From Gemmatimonadota bacterium (GTDB lineage: Bacteria > Gemmatimonadota > Gemmatimonadetes > Gemmatimonadales > Gemmatimonadaceae), in NCBI GenBank assembly GCA_028287225.1, contig JAQBPZ010000187.1, positions 1 through 14,253 on the forward strand: a stretch of 14,253 nucleotides of DNA, written 5' to 3'. How positions within the stretch are numbered: position 1 is the first letter of the stretch; every line of letters starts with the position of its first letter. The notes beneath the pieces were generated by a model. That model was not told where the DNA came from and searched no databases. It was given only the letters and a program-made list of their open reading frames with translations. Made by a program: the position numbers and the translations under genes. Below are positions 1 to 7,269 of the stretch, piece by piece.

Positions 1-135
1 GGCGGCCGGAACCGTGGACGGCGCGGCGGCCGGCGCGGGGACGAGCGAGGCGCTCTGGGCGCGGGCGGGGAGGGCGGTGGCGGCGAGGCTCATCGCGAGG
101 GCGATGGGCAGGGCGGTGCGCGTACGAGCAGTCAT
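1..135 (-). CDS. Secreted protein of unknown function, N-terminal part only (runs off the left edge)
   Basis: The - strand is open from an ATG at 135-133 to the window edge (45 codons, no stop). The first 27 residues look like a Sec signal peptide: a short n-region with Arg4 and Arg6, a hydrophobic core (ALPIALAMSLAATAL), and an ARA-Q cleavage site near residues 26/27. The mature start is Ala/Pro/Ser-rich, like a linker, and shows no domain. A Shine-Dalgarno-like AGGA (complement of 142-145) sits six bases before the ATG, which is better than most starts in this window. The gene is divergent from the M28 peptidase, and the two share a 144-bp upstream region. The product is presumably exported; its function cannot be judged from 45 residues. 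Confidence 0.6.
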   Translation of the reverse strand, partial: MTARTRTALPIALAMSLAATALPARAQSASLVPAPAAAPSTVPAA

Positions 136-214
136 GATGGTTCCTGGTGCAAGGTTCGATGTCGCGAAAGTGCGCCGCGACGGTGCGGTGTGGTGGCGTC
201 CCGAGGGCGCGCGG

Positions 215-236
215 TCTAGTCTATCAGGCTATAGAC
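215..236. promoter_or_regulatory. Inverted repeat in the divergent upstream region, candidate promoter/operator
   Basis: The 144-bp gap between the divergent starts holds an AT-richer patch with a perfect 6-bp inverted repeat, GTCTAT (219-224) and ATAGAC (231-236), six bases apart. Each arm contains a -10-like hexamer for one direction: TATAGA on + (230-235) and TAGACT on -. The - strand decamer CTGATAGACT (complement of 218-227) recurs exactly at 9631-9640 upstream of the ABC transporter. That suggests a shared promoter element or a regulator site. No good -35 hexamer is visible, so the call is an inference. Confidence 0.35.
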
Positions 237-279
237 GCTGCGAACTTCGGGCCGTCATCTTCTGCCGACTACAGTCCCC

Positions 280-1911
280 ATGCATGTTCTTCGCCTCGCC
301 GCCGCGGCTGTGCTGCTCGTCACACCCGTGCTCGCGCCGGCACAGCCCACCACGCGCATCAGCCCGGCGGCTATCGACGCCGACCTCCGCTTCCTGAGCT
401 CCGACCTGCTGGAGGGGCGCGCGCCGGCCACGCGCGGCGGGAGGCTGGCGGCGGAGTACATCGCCGCCCAGCTCCGCGGGGCGGGGGTGGAGCCCGGGGT
501 CAACGGATCGTACTTCCAGACCGTGCCGATCGACGTCGTCGGCGCGCAGCCGGGCACCATCACCGCGACAGCATCGGGCCGCACGACCGCCACCCTGCGT
601 CACCCGGACGACGTCGTCGTGTGGGCGGGAAGCGCGACGCCGCAGAGCGCCGCGCGCGGCGAGCTGGTGTTCGTGGGCTACGGCGCCGCCGCGCCCGAAT
701 TCCGCTGGGACGACTTCAAGGGCGTGGACGTGCGGGGCAAGGTGCTGCTCGTCCTCGTGAACGACCCGCCCGCGCCGGCCGCCGAGCCGGCGCTCTTCGG
801 CGGGCGGGCGATGACCTACTACGGCCGCTGGACCTACAAGTTCGAGGAGGCCGAGCGACGCGGGGCGGCGGGCGTGCTCATCGTGCACCAGACGGAGCGC
901 GCCGGCTACCCATGGCACACCGTGGTGGGGTCGTGGGCGAAGGAGCAGCGGATGCTGCCGCGCGACGTGAAGCTGCCGCCGCCGCTGGGGGTTCGCGGCT
1001 GGATCACCGACAGCGCGGCCACGGCCCTGCTGCGGCAGGCCGGCCTGGACCTGGCGGCGCTCCGCGCCCAGGCCGCGACGCGGGAGTTCCGTCCCGTCTC
1101 CACGGGCATCACCATCGACGTCGGCTTCCGGAACACGGTGCAGCACCTCCAGTCGGAGAACGTGGTCGGGGTGATCCGCGGCCGCGATCCGGTGCTCGGC
1201 CGGCAGCACGTCGCGTTCTCGGCGCACTGGGACCACCTCGGCATCGGGCCCGCGGTGAACGGCGACTCCATCTACAACGGTGCCGCCGACAACGCGTCCG
1301 GAGTCGCGGACCTGCTGGCCGTGGCGCGGGCCGCCGCGGCGCCGCCACACCCGCGCCGGTCGCTGCTGTTCGTGTTCGTGACCGCCGAGGAGTCCGGGCT
1401 GCTCGGCTCCGCGTACTTCGCGCAGAACCCGACGGTGCCCGCCGCGCAGATCGTCGCGGCGCTGAACCTGGACCTCGGCAACACGCTCGGCCGCACGCGG
1501 GACCTCAGCGTGCTCGGCGAAAAGAAGAGCAGCCTGGGGGCGCAGCTCGCGGCGTTCGTGAAGCCCAACGGCATGCGGCTGAGCCCCGAGCTGCATCCCG
1601 AGGCGGGCGAGTTCTACCGGAGCGATCATTTCTCGCTCGCCAAGGCGGGCATCCCGGCCATCTCCATCGGGGCGGGTGACGACTTCATCGGTCGTCCGCG
1701 CGAATGGGGGGCGCAGCAGAACGACGACTACGTCGCGCACCGCTACCACCAGCCGTCGGACGAGTACCGCCCGAACATGAACCTGGCCGGCGCCGTGCAG
1801 CTCGCGGAGATCGTGCTGAAGTTCGGGCTCGCGCTGGCGAACGATCCCGCGACGCCGACGTGGAGCCGCGACTCGGAGTTCCGCGCGCTCCGCCCGGCGG
1901 CCACGCCATGA
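280..1911 (+). CDS. Secreted M28-family zinc aminopeptidase with PA-like insert
   Basis: This is a predicted exported metallopeptidase that releases N-terminal amino acids from peptides (family M28, co-catalytic two-zinc type). A signal peptide covers residues 1-21 (core AAAAVLLVTPVL, cleavage APA-Q). The expected ligands are visible in order: His316 and Asp318 in HWDH, Asp337 in the ADNASG motif, Glu370/Glu371 in AEESG (general base and ligand), Asp398 in NLDLGN, and His490 in RYHQPSDEY. A SDHFSLAKAGIPA segment matches the family's usual SDH motif. Residues about 100-260, between the N-terminal segment and the zinc core, fit a protease-associated (PA) insert. The 543-aa length is normal for this subgroup. 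The ATG at 280 is chosen because the signal peptide begins there. No clear Shine-Dalgarno site precedes it. Its stop overlaps the start of the amino-acid permease, so the two are probably co-expressed. Confidence 0.93.
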   Translation: MHVLRLAAAAVLLVTPVLAPAQPTTRISPAAIDADLRFLSSDLLEGRAPATRGGRLAAEYIAAQLRGAGVEPGVNGSYFQTVPIDVVGAQPGTITATASGRTTATLRHPDDVVVWAGSATPQSAARGELVFVGYGAAAPEFRWDDFKGVDVRGKVLLVLVNDPPAPAAEPALFGGRAMTYYGRWTYKFEEAERRGAAGVLIVHQTERAGYPWHTVVGSWAKEQRMLPRDVKLPPPLGVRGWITDSAATALLRQAGLDLAALRAQAATREFRPVSTGITIDVGFRNTVQHLQSENVVGVIRGRDPVLGRQHVAFSAHWDHLGIGPAVNGDSIYNGAADNASGVADLLAVARAAAAPPHPRRSLLFVFVTAEESGLLGSAYFAQNPTVPAAQIVAALNLDLGNTLGRTRDLSVLGEKKSSLGAQLAAFVKPNGMRLSPELHPEAGEFYRSDHFSLAKAGIPAISIGAGDDFIGRPREWGAQQNDDYVAHRYHQPSDEYRPNMNLAGAVQLAEIVLKFGLALANDPATPTWSRDSEFRALRPAATP

Positions 1912-3275
1912 CGAGCGCGACCCCGGCCCCGCGCGTCGCGGACGACGCCGACGCGGTGGCACGCCCGGATGGAGCGCTCCTCCGCACCATCGGCACCTGG
2001 GGGCTGGCCGCGAGCATCGTGAACGTGACGATCGGGGGCGGCATCTTCCGGCTGCCGGCCAGCCCGGAGATCGCCGGCCGGCTCGGCGCGGCCGCGCCGC
2101 TCGCCTACGTCGCCTGCGCCATCGTCATGGGGCTCATCGTGCTGTGCATCGCCGAGGCGGGCAGCCGGGTGTCCATGACCGGCGGGCCGTACGCGTACGT
2201 GGAGGTGACCTTCGGCCGATACGTCGGCTTCCTCGTGGGCGTGATGCTCTGGCTGCTCGGCTGCACCGCCATGCCCGCCGTCGCCGGCGTGTTCGCCGAC
2301 ACCGTCGCGCGGTTCTTCCCCGCGGTCGGCACGGCCGCAGGCCGCGCGCTGTTCCTGGCGGCAATCTTCGGTGCGGTCGCGACGATCAACGTGATCGGCG
2401 TGCGCCAGGGGACGCGCCTGAATGCGGTGCTCACCGTGGCGAAGCTCGCTCCGCTGCTGCTCCTGCTCGTCGCGGGACTGTTCGCGGTGAGTGGCGCGAA
2501 CTTCCGGGTCACGCAGCCTGTCTCGGGGGGCGACCTCTCGCGCGCGTCGGTGTTCCTGATCTTCGCGTTCGCGGGGGTGGAGTCCGCCCTGATGCCCAGC
2601 GGCGAGGTGCGCGACCCGGCGCGCACCGTGCCGCGCGCCGTGTTCCTGGCCATGGGGCTCGTGACCCTGCTCTACATCGGGCTCCAGGTGGTGGCGCAGG
2701 GAGTGCTCGGGGACTCGCTGGTGGGCGACGCCACGCCGCTGGCGACCGCGGCGGGGCGGATCTTCGGCCCCTGGGGCGCGACGATGCTCTCGCTCGGGTT
2801 CATCATTTCCGCGTTCGGCTACCTGAGCGGCATGACGCTGGCCGTGCCGCGCGCGCTGTTCGCCTTCGGGCGCGACCGGATCCTGCCGCGCCAGCTCGCG
2901 TCGGTGCACCCGCGATTCCACACGCCGTGGATCGCGATCATCGTGCAGTCGGCAATCGGCTGGACGCTCTCGGTCACGAGCGGCTTCGAGGGGCTCGCGA
3001 TCATCGCGAACGTCTCGGCGGCGCTCGTCTACCTCGGCTGTGCGGCCGCCGCGTGGAAGCTGCGCCGCTCGTCGCCCATCGGCGCGGAGGGCGCAGGGAT
3101 GCGCGTGCCGGGCGGCGCCGTCGCGCCCCCATTGGCGGCGCTCGCGCTCCTCTTCCTTCTCGCCAGCGTCACGCTGAAGGAATGGAGCGTGCTCGCGGCC
3201 GTGGTCGTCGTGGCGTCGCTGCTCTACTTCGTCGCCACGAGAAACGCTTCCGCTCGAGATCGCGCGGTCGAGTGA
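1908..3275 (+). CDS. APC-family amino acid permease
   Basis: An inner-membrane secondary transporter of the amino acid-polyamine-organocation superfamily, 455 aa with about 12 hydrophobic helices. The glycine-rich break of TM1 is at GGGIF (43-47), where GAGIF is common. TM6 has the unwound FAFAGVES motif (219-226), followed by the family's cytoplasmic signature GEVRDPARTVPRA (232-244), comparable to the E-x-R/D-P-x-R-x-x-P-R-A of relatives. TM8 to the loop carries SGMTLAVPRALFAFGRDRILP (308-327), also typical. The frame is open upstream to 1704, but the ATG at 1908 overlaps the peptidase stop as ATGA and gives a normal-length N-terminus. Substrate specificity cannot be read from the sequence. 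Pairing with a secreted aminopeptidase suggests uptake of released amino acids. Confidence 0.92.
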   Translation: MTSATPAPRVADDADAVARPDGALLRTIGTWGLAASIVNVTIGGGIFRLPASPEIAGRLGAAAPLAYVACAIVMGLIVLCIAEAGSRVSMTGGPYAYVEVTFGRYVGFLVGVMLWLLGCTAMPAVAGVFADTVARFFPAVGTAAGRALFLAAIFGAVATINVIGVRQGTRLNAVLTVAKLAPLLLLLVAGLFAVSGANFRVTQPVSGGDLSRASVFLIFAFAGVESALMPSGEVRDPARTVPRAVFLAMGLVTLLYIGLQVVAQGVLGDSLVGDATPLATAAGRIFGPWGATMLSLGFIISAFGYLSGMTLAVPRALFAFGRDRILPRQLASVHPRFHTPWIAIIVQSAIGWTLSVTSGFEGLAIIANVSAALVYLGCAAAAWKLRRSSPIGAEGAGMRVPGGAVAPPLAALALLFLLASVTLKEWSVLAAVVVVASLLYFVATRNASARDRAVE

Positions 3276-3316
3276 CACGCATCCAGCTCTGCACCCGCCC
3301 CTTTCATCATACGCGA

Positions 3317-3381
3317 ATCTCCACGAATGCGTCGAGCGGCGATCTCCACGAATCGATGGCGTGTCGGTGGTTCATTCGTGG
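3317..3381. repeat. Two direct 12-bp repeats plus an inverted partial copy in an intergenic gap
   Basis: ATCTCCACGAAT occurs at 3317-3328 and again at 3342-3353, 25 bp apart start to start. An inverted 8-bp part of it, ATTCGTGG, follows at 3374-3381. The second copy and the inverted copy could form a short hairpin. They lie in the 180-bp gap between the permease and the kynureninase-like gene, a spacing that would suit an operator. No promoter hexamers or U-run are obvious, so the role is open. Confidence 0.4.
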
Positions 3382-3455
3382 GCATCGCCGTGCATCGCAT
3401 TCGCGGGAAGTCGCGTACGACAACAGGCAAGGGGGCAACGGTTCCCGGTGACGCC

Positions 3456-4649
3456 ATGACTCTCGATCCTCTCCTGCAGTACCGCGAGCAGTTCCCGATC
3501 CTCGGCACCACCACCTACCTGGTGAGCAACTCGCTGGGTGCCATGCCGGCGAGCGTGCCGGACCGGCTGGCGGAGTACGCGGAGCAGTGGGCCACGCGCG
3601 GGGTGCGCGCGTGGGCGCAGGGGTGGTGGCAGATGCCGGTGGCCGTGGGCGACGAGATCGCGCCGCTGCTCGGCGCCGGCCCGGGAGAGGTGGCCATGGT
3701 GCCCACCGTCACCATGGCGCAGGCCCAGGTCCTCTCGGCGCTGGACTACGGCGGCGGGCGGGACACCATCGTGATGTCGGAGCTGGACTTTCCCTCCGTG
3801 CGCTACGTGTACGACCAGCTCGCGACGCGCCTCGGCGCGCGCATCGTGGTGGTGCCGAGCCACGATGGCGTCGGCATGGATGAGGACGCGCTGATCGCCG
3901 CGATCGACGAGCGCACGCGACTCGTGGCGATCTCGCACGTGCTCTTCCGCTCGGCCTACGTGGTGGACGTCGCCCGGGTGTGCGCGCACGCCCACCGCAT
4001 GGGCGCGCTCGTCTCGCTCGACGCCTACCACTCGGTGGGCGTGGTGCCGGTGGACGTGGAGGCCATCGGTGCGGACTTCCTCACCGGCGGCGTGCTGAAG
4101 TGGCTCTGCGGCGGTCCCGGCGGCTGCTTCCTCTGGGTGCGGCCCAGCGTGGGCGCAACCGTGGCTCCGGCATTGACGGGCTGGCAGGCGCACCGGCAGC
4201 CCTTCGCCTTCGACGCCGAGATGTCGTATGCCGACGACGCGTGGCGCTGGCTGGGCGGCACGCCGGTGGTGCCGGCGCTGTTCGCGGCCACGGCGGGTCC
4301 GCAGATCATCCGCGAGGCCGGCATGGCGGCGATCCGCGAGAAGAGCCTGCGACAGACCACGCGGCTCATCGCGCTGGCCGACGCCCGTGGATTCAAGGTT
4401 ACGGCTCCGCGGGACCCGGAGCGGCGGGGCGGCACGGTGGCGTTCGACGTGCCACATGCGCGGGAGGTGGCCCAGGCGCTCCTGGCCCGCGAGATCATCG
4501 TGGACTATCGGCCCGGCGCCGGCATCCGCGTGGCGCCCCACTTCTACACCACCGACGCGGAGCTCGACGACGCCGTGGGCGCCATCGACGAGATTCTCGC
4601 GCGGGAGGAGTGGGCGCGATACACTCATGACCGGCCGGTCGTCACCTGA
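3456..4649 (+). CDS. Kynureninase-like class V PLP-dependent enzyme
   Basis: A fold-type I PLP enzyme of 397 aa in the aminotransferase class V superfamily, closest by eye to kynureninase (cleaves L-kynurenine to anthranilate and alanine). The N-terminus YLVSNSLGAMP (21-31) mirrors the kynureninase YLDGNSLGALP block. The cofactor pocket shows Asp189 and His192 in LDAYHSVG. The Schiff-base lysine is Lys215 in LKWLCGGPGG, like the YKYLNGGPG of kynureninases. The C-terminal substrate-carboxylate region IVDYRPGAGIRVAP has Arg352 and Arg358. The frame is open back to 3327, but homology starts only at the ATG at 3456, so that start is used. No strong Shine-Dalgarno site is seen. Other class V activities (cysteine desulfurase-like, isopenicillin epimerase-like) are possible. 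No other kynurenine-pathway gene is nearby, so no gene symbol is given. Confidence 0.8.
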   Translation: MTLDPLLQYREQFPILGTTTYLVSNSLGAMPASVPDRLAEYAEQWATRGVRAWAQGWWQMPVAVGDEIAPLLGAGPGEVAMVPTVTMAQAQVLSALDYGGGRDTIVMSELDFPSVRYVYDQLATRLGARIVVVPSHDGVGMDEDALIAAIDERTRLVAISHVLFRSAYVVDVARVCAHAHRMGALVSLDAYHSVGVVPVDVEAIGADFLTGGVLKWLCGGPGGCFLWVRPSVGATVAPALTGWQAHRQPFAFDAEMSYADDAWRWLGGTPVVPALFAATAGPQIIREAGMAAIREKSLRQTTRLIALADARGFKVTAPRDPERRGGTVAFDVPHAREVAQALLAREIIVDYRPGAGIRVAPHFYTTDAELDDAVGAIDEILAREEWARYTHDRPVVT

Positions 4650-4782
4650 TCGGCAAACCGGCCGCCGGTAACGTTCTCGTGGCCGGCGACGTACAGTTGG
4701 CAGGGGACGAGACGGTTCGCCCCGCTGGCCGTGAATACCGCCCCTGCTCGCCACTCGCTTCAGAACTCATCGCACCGACATC

Positions 4783-5028
4783 ATGCCTCCTGCACCGACC
4801 AAGCTCCGCAAGGCGTACAGCAACCGCGAACATCCGCTCGTCTGCCTCCGCTTCGAGGATGGCCACGAGATCAAGGTCTACAAGAACAAGGTGAAGACCT
4901 TCGACGCCTACGCGGGCGAGGTGATCAAGGTGCTCGCGGTGTACGACCCGACGTCGTCCGAGCGCGAGCTGGTGGAGTCCTGCCGTGCCGAGGACCTGCC
5001 GGACGCCGAGACGCACGAGTCGCGCTGA
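4783..5028 (+). CDS. Small conserved-looking protein of unknown function (81 aa)
   Basis: I do not recognise a family. The 81 residues are soluble, with no signal peptide or membrane segment. The N-terminal half is basic with alternating hydrophobic and charged residues (LVCLRFEDGHEIKVYKNKV, 19-37), which suggests a small beta-sheet with an exposed EDGHEIK turn. A probable helix and an acidic tail follow. Cysteines are at 21 and 67. It is probably a real gene: the codon bias resembles that of its neighbours, and it fills the space before the serine hydrolase, whose GTG start lies five bases after this stop and suggests translational coupling. The 133-bp gap upstream (4650-4782) is GC-rich and holds no promoter I can defend. 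Confidence 0.65.
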   Translation: MPPAPTKLRKAYSNREHPLVCLRFEDGHEIKVYKNKVKTFDAYAGEVIKVLAVYDPTSSERELVESCRAEDLPDAETHESR

Positions 5029-5033
5029 CGCGC

Positions 5034-5981
5034 GTGGGGATCGGTCGCGCCGCCGCGGCGCTCGTCTCCCTGCTCGTTGCGCCCGCCTGTGCCACCGTGC
5101 ACGGGCAGGGCGCAGCGCGCGCGGCGCCGGCGTCGTTCCAGCGCGCCGACACCGCCACGCTCCGCCGCACCCTGGATTCGCTCGCGACGCGGCACCGCGG
5201 CACGGTCGGCTACACGGTGCACGACCTGGACACCGGCGAGCGGCTGGAACGCCGCGGCGACGAGACCTTCTCCACGGCGAGCCTGATCAAGGTGCCCGTG
5301 CTCGTCACGGTGTACGACCTGGTGGAGCAGGGCAAGCTGTCGCTCGACGACCCGCTCACGCTGCTGCGGCTGGACAAGGTGCCGGGCTCGGGACAGCTCC
5401 AGTTCCTGCACGACAACGCCGTGATCACGGTGCACGACGCGGCGTGGCTCATGTCGACGCTCAGCGACAACACGGCCACGAACCTGCTGCTGGACCGCAT
5501 CGTGATCCGCCGCGTGTGGGAGAAGATGGAGAAGCTGGGGCTCATGCACACCAAGGTGCACGCCAAGGTGTTCCTCCGGATCGCCAGCGTGGCGCCCGAC
5601 AGCTCGGTGAAGTACGGCCTGGGCGTGACGACGCCGAACGAGATGGCGCGCCTGTTCGCGCTCCTCGCCGACGGCCGCGCGGTGAGCCCGAAGGCAGACA
5701 GCGCGATGCTGAACATCCTGGCGCACAACGAGGATGCGACCAAGCTGCAGCGCTACGTGGAGGGACTGGACGTGCCCCACAAGACCGGCGACACGGACAA
5801 GGTGCGCACCGAGTGCGCGCTGTTTCCGCTCCAGTCGCGCGTGGTGGCGTGCGTCCTCACGAAGGACAACGTGGACGAGCGCTACAGCATCGACAACGAG
5901 GCGCAGGTCATGATGGCCGGCATGGGGCGCGCGATCGCCCTCGCCTGGCCGCGGCGCCCTGCTCCGCGCCCTGCACCCTGA
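5034..5981 (+). CDS. Exported serine hydrolase of the class A beta-lactamase fold, lacking Glu166
   Basis: A penicillin-binding/beta-lactamase-fold serine hydrolase (Beta-lactamase2 type), 315 aa from a GTG at 5034. Residues 1-20 form an export signal (GIGR, then a hydrophobic core). Cys19 follows APA, a poor lipobox, so lipidation is doubtful. Active-site motifs are clear: Ser83-x-x-Lys86 in STASLIKVP, Ser144-Asp145-Asn146 in LSDNTATNLLLD, and Lys250-Thr251-Gly252 in VPHKTGDTDKV. The omega-loop part between SDN and KYGLGVTTPNEMA has no E-x-x-L-N, so the deacylating Glu166 of true class A enzymes appears absent. That favours a peptidoglycan or acyl-enzyme role, or another hydrolase activity, over resistance. 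GTG 5034 is the only conventional start that keeps the signal peptide next to the upstream stop; there is no clear Shine-Dalgarno site, and coupling to the small gene is likely. Confidence 0.85.
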   Translation: MGIGRAAAALVSLLVAPACATVHGQGAARAAPASFQRADTATLRRTLDSLATRHRGTVGYTVHDLDTGERLERRGDETFSTASLIKVPVLVTVYDLVEQGKLSLDDPLTLLRLDKVPGSGQLQFLHDNAVITVHDAAWLMSTLSDNTATNLLLDRIVIRRVWEKMEKLGLMHTKVHAKVFLRIASVAPDSSVKYGLGVTTPNEMARLFALLADGRAVSPKADSAMLNILAHNEDATKLQRYVEGLDVPHKTGDTDKVRTECALFPLQSRVVACVLTKDNVDERYSIDNEAQVMMAGMGRAIALAWPRRPAPRPAP

Positions 5982-6009
5982 TCTGACCCGGGATTCCGGC
6001 AATCCGGAT

Positions 6010-6026
6010 CGCGGCGGCACGCCGCG
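6010..6026 (+). terminator. GC-rich hairpin after the serine hydrolase gene, weak terminator candidate
   Basis: A perfect 7-bp stem with a 3-base loop, CGCGGCG-GCA-CGCCGCG, lies 29 bases after the serine hydrolase stop. It is preceded by a smaller stem, GGATT (5991-5995) with AATCC (6001-6005). No T-run follows, so it is not a classical intrinsic terminator. In such GC-rich DNA a 7-bp stem may also be chance. It does sit where transcription of the upstream pair would be expected to end. Confidence 0.3.
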
Positions 6027-6141
6027 TGCGGTCCAGCCGGTACGCGGGTAGAGAAGCTTTGAGGGAGGGGCCCGTGAGTGTCCGTGATGGTGGGGACCAT
6101 CGCGAGGCGCGCCGAAGCGCGGACGGCTAGCTTTACCAGCC

Positions 6142-7059
6142 ATGTCCGCGCTTCGTGTTTCCGCCACCATCGCCGCCGCCCTCGCCGAGGGGCGGCCGGT
6201 CGTCGCCCTGGAGAGCAGCGTGCTCGCGCAGGGACTCCCCATCCCCGCCAATCGCGACGCGGCCGAGCGGATGACGCGCGCCGTGGAGCGCGCGGGAGCA
6301 CTCCCCGCCATCACCGCGGTCGTCCGTGGCGACACCACCGCCTCCGCCGCGCTCGGCATCACCGCCGGCGAGCTGGAACGGTTCCTGGCGCGCACCGGCG
6401 TCCGCAAGGTCGCCGCGCGGGACCTGGCCGTGGCGTGCGCGCAGAACGCGGACGGGGCCACCACGGTGGCGGCGTCGCTCTGCATCGCCAGCGTCGCGGG
6501 GGCGCAGGTGTTCTCCACCGGCGGCATCGGCGGGGTGCATCGCGATGCCCCCTTCGACGAGTCGGGCGACCTCGTGGAGCTCGCGCGCACCCCGATGGTG
6601 GTGGTCTGCACCGGCGCCAAGGCGATCCTGGACCTGCCCGCCACCCTGGAGCGCCTCGAGACGCTCGGCGTGACCGTGCTCGGTTACCGCACGGACGAGC
6701 TGCCGGGCTTCTTCACGCGCACCACCGGACTACGGCTCGGCGCGCGCGCCGACAGCGCGCGCGAGGTGGCCGCGGTGTTCCGCGCATCGCTGCAGCTCGG
6801 GCGGCGGCAGGCGCTGCTCGTCGTGCAGCCTCCCCCGGACGACGTGGCGCTGCCGCAGACCGTGGTGGACGACGCGGTGGAGAGCGCGCTGAACCAGGCG
6901 AGGCGCGAAGGGATTCGTGGGGCAGCGGTCACGCCGTTCCTGCTCGCGGCCGTGATGGCGGCCACGGAGGGGCGGTCGCTCCAGGCCAATCTCGGGCTGC
7001 TGGAGGCGAATGCGGGGCTGGCGGGCGAGATCGCGGTGGCGCTGGCGGAGGGGGGCTGA
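6142..7059 (+). CDS. psuG: Pseudouridine-5'-phosphate glycosidase
   Basis: Cytoplasmic enzyme that reversibly splits the C-glycosidic bond of pseudouridine 5'-phosphate to uracil and ribose 5-phosphate (pseudouridine degradation). At 305 aa it has the usual full length. Signature blocks are in order: VALESSVLAQGLPIP with Glu24; RKVAARDL with Lys89; GATTVAASL; VFSTGGIGGVHRDAPFDESGDLVELA with Asp143; VCTGAKAILDLPATLE with Lys160, the expected Schiff-base lysine; GYRTDELPGFF; and AVTPFLLAAV near the end. These positions match Glu31, Lys93, Asp149 and Lys166 as I recall them for the E. coli enzyme. The gene stands alone: no pseudouridine kinase (psuK) is next to it. A TAGCTT hexamer (6128-6133) ends eight bases before the ATG and no Shine-Dalgarno site is seen, which would fit a leaderless mRNA (inference). 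Confidence 0.95.
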   Translation: MSALRVSATIAAALAEGRPVVALESSVLAQGLPIPANRDAAERMTRAVERAGALPAITAVVRGDTTASAALGITAGELERFLARTGVRKVAARDLAVACAQNADGATTVAASLCIASVAGAQVFSTGGIGGVHRDAPFDESGDLVELARTPMVVVCTGAKAILDLPATLERLETLGVTVLGYRTDELPGFFTRTTGLRLGARADSAREVAAVFRASLQLGRRQALLVVQPPPDDVALPQTVVDDAVESALNQARREGIRGAAVTPFLLAAVMAATEGRSLQANLGLLEANAGLAGEIAVALAEGG

Positions 7060-7099
7060 CGGGACAGCTTTCGATTGGCGGTGAGCAGTTTTTCAGTTT

Positions 7100-7226
7100 A
7101 CGGTTTGTCGGTTTTCGGCGTGCCCCCGGAACGCAGGGACCGGCCGGGGCTGGCGGTGAACCGACAAACCGGGAACCGACAAACGGTCCACCGACAAACC
7201 GAGAACCGACAAACCGTCAACCGTCC
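7100..7226 (+). repeat. 15-bp tandem repeat (four copies) with an inverted copy, potential long stem-loop
   Basis: ACCGACAAAC begins at 7160, 7175, 7190 and 7205, an exact 15-bp period, followed by a degenerate fifth unit from 7220. An inverted copy lies upstream at 7100-7118 (core GTTTGTCGGT, 7103-7112). The best pairing is 7100-7118 with 7199-7217: 18 of 19 Watson-Crick pairs, with the remaining one a G-U wobble in + strand RNA (7114 with 7203). The 80-base loop holds the other three copies, so the single left arm has four possible partners. The patch is lower in GC than its surroundings. It lies between the psuG stop and the TPR-gene promoter, and might end psuG transcription, be a regulatory RNA structure, or be a dispersed repeat element. 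Confidence 0.85.
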
Positions 7227-7269
7227 ACCGCCGCCGGCCCGTCCTCTGCACTCCCCACCTGTCAAGACG

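Noticed and set aside
229..1962. A 577-codon - strand open frame, and a long + strand alternative frame from 147, over the M28 gene
   Set aside because: Both are low-complexity Arg/Ala/Gly-rich shadows. The frame from 280 has a signal peptide and all M28 zinc ligands.
3327..3455. N-terminal extension of the kynureninase-like enzyme from the ATG at 3327
   Set aside because: The extra 43 residues are basic, of odd composition and encoded by the repeat region, while family similarity begins at 3456.
5034..5981. Antibiotic-resistance class A beta-lactamase
   Set aside because: The fold motifs are present, but the Glu166/Asn170 region is missing and the context shows no resistance or mobile gene.
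7159..7217. CRISPR array
   Set aside because: The units are 15 bp head to tail with no unique spacers of normal length, and no cas genes are present.
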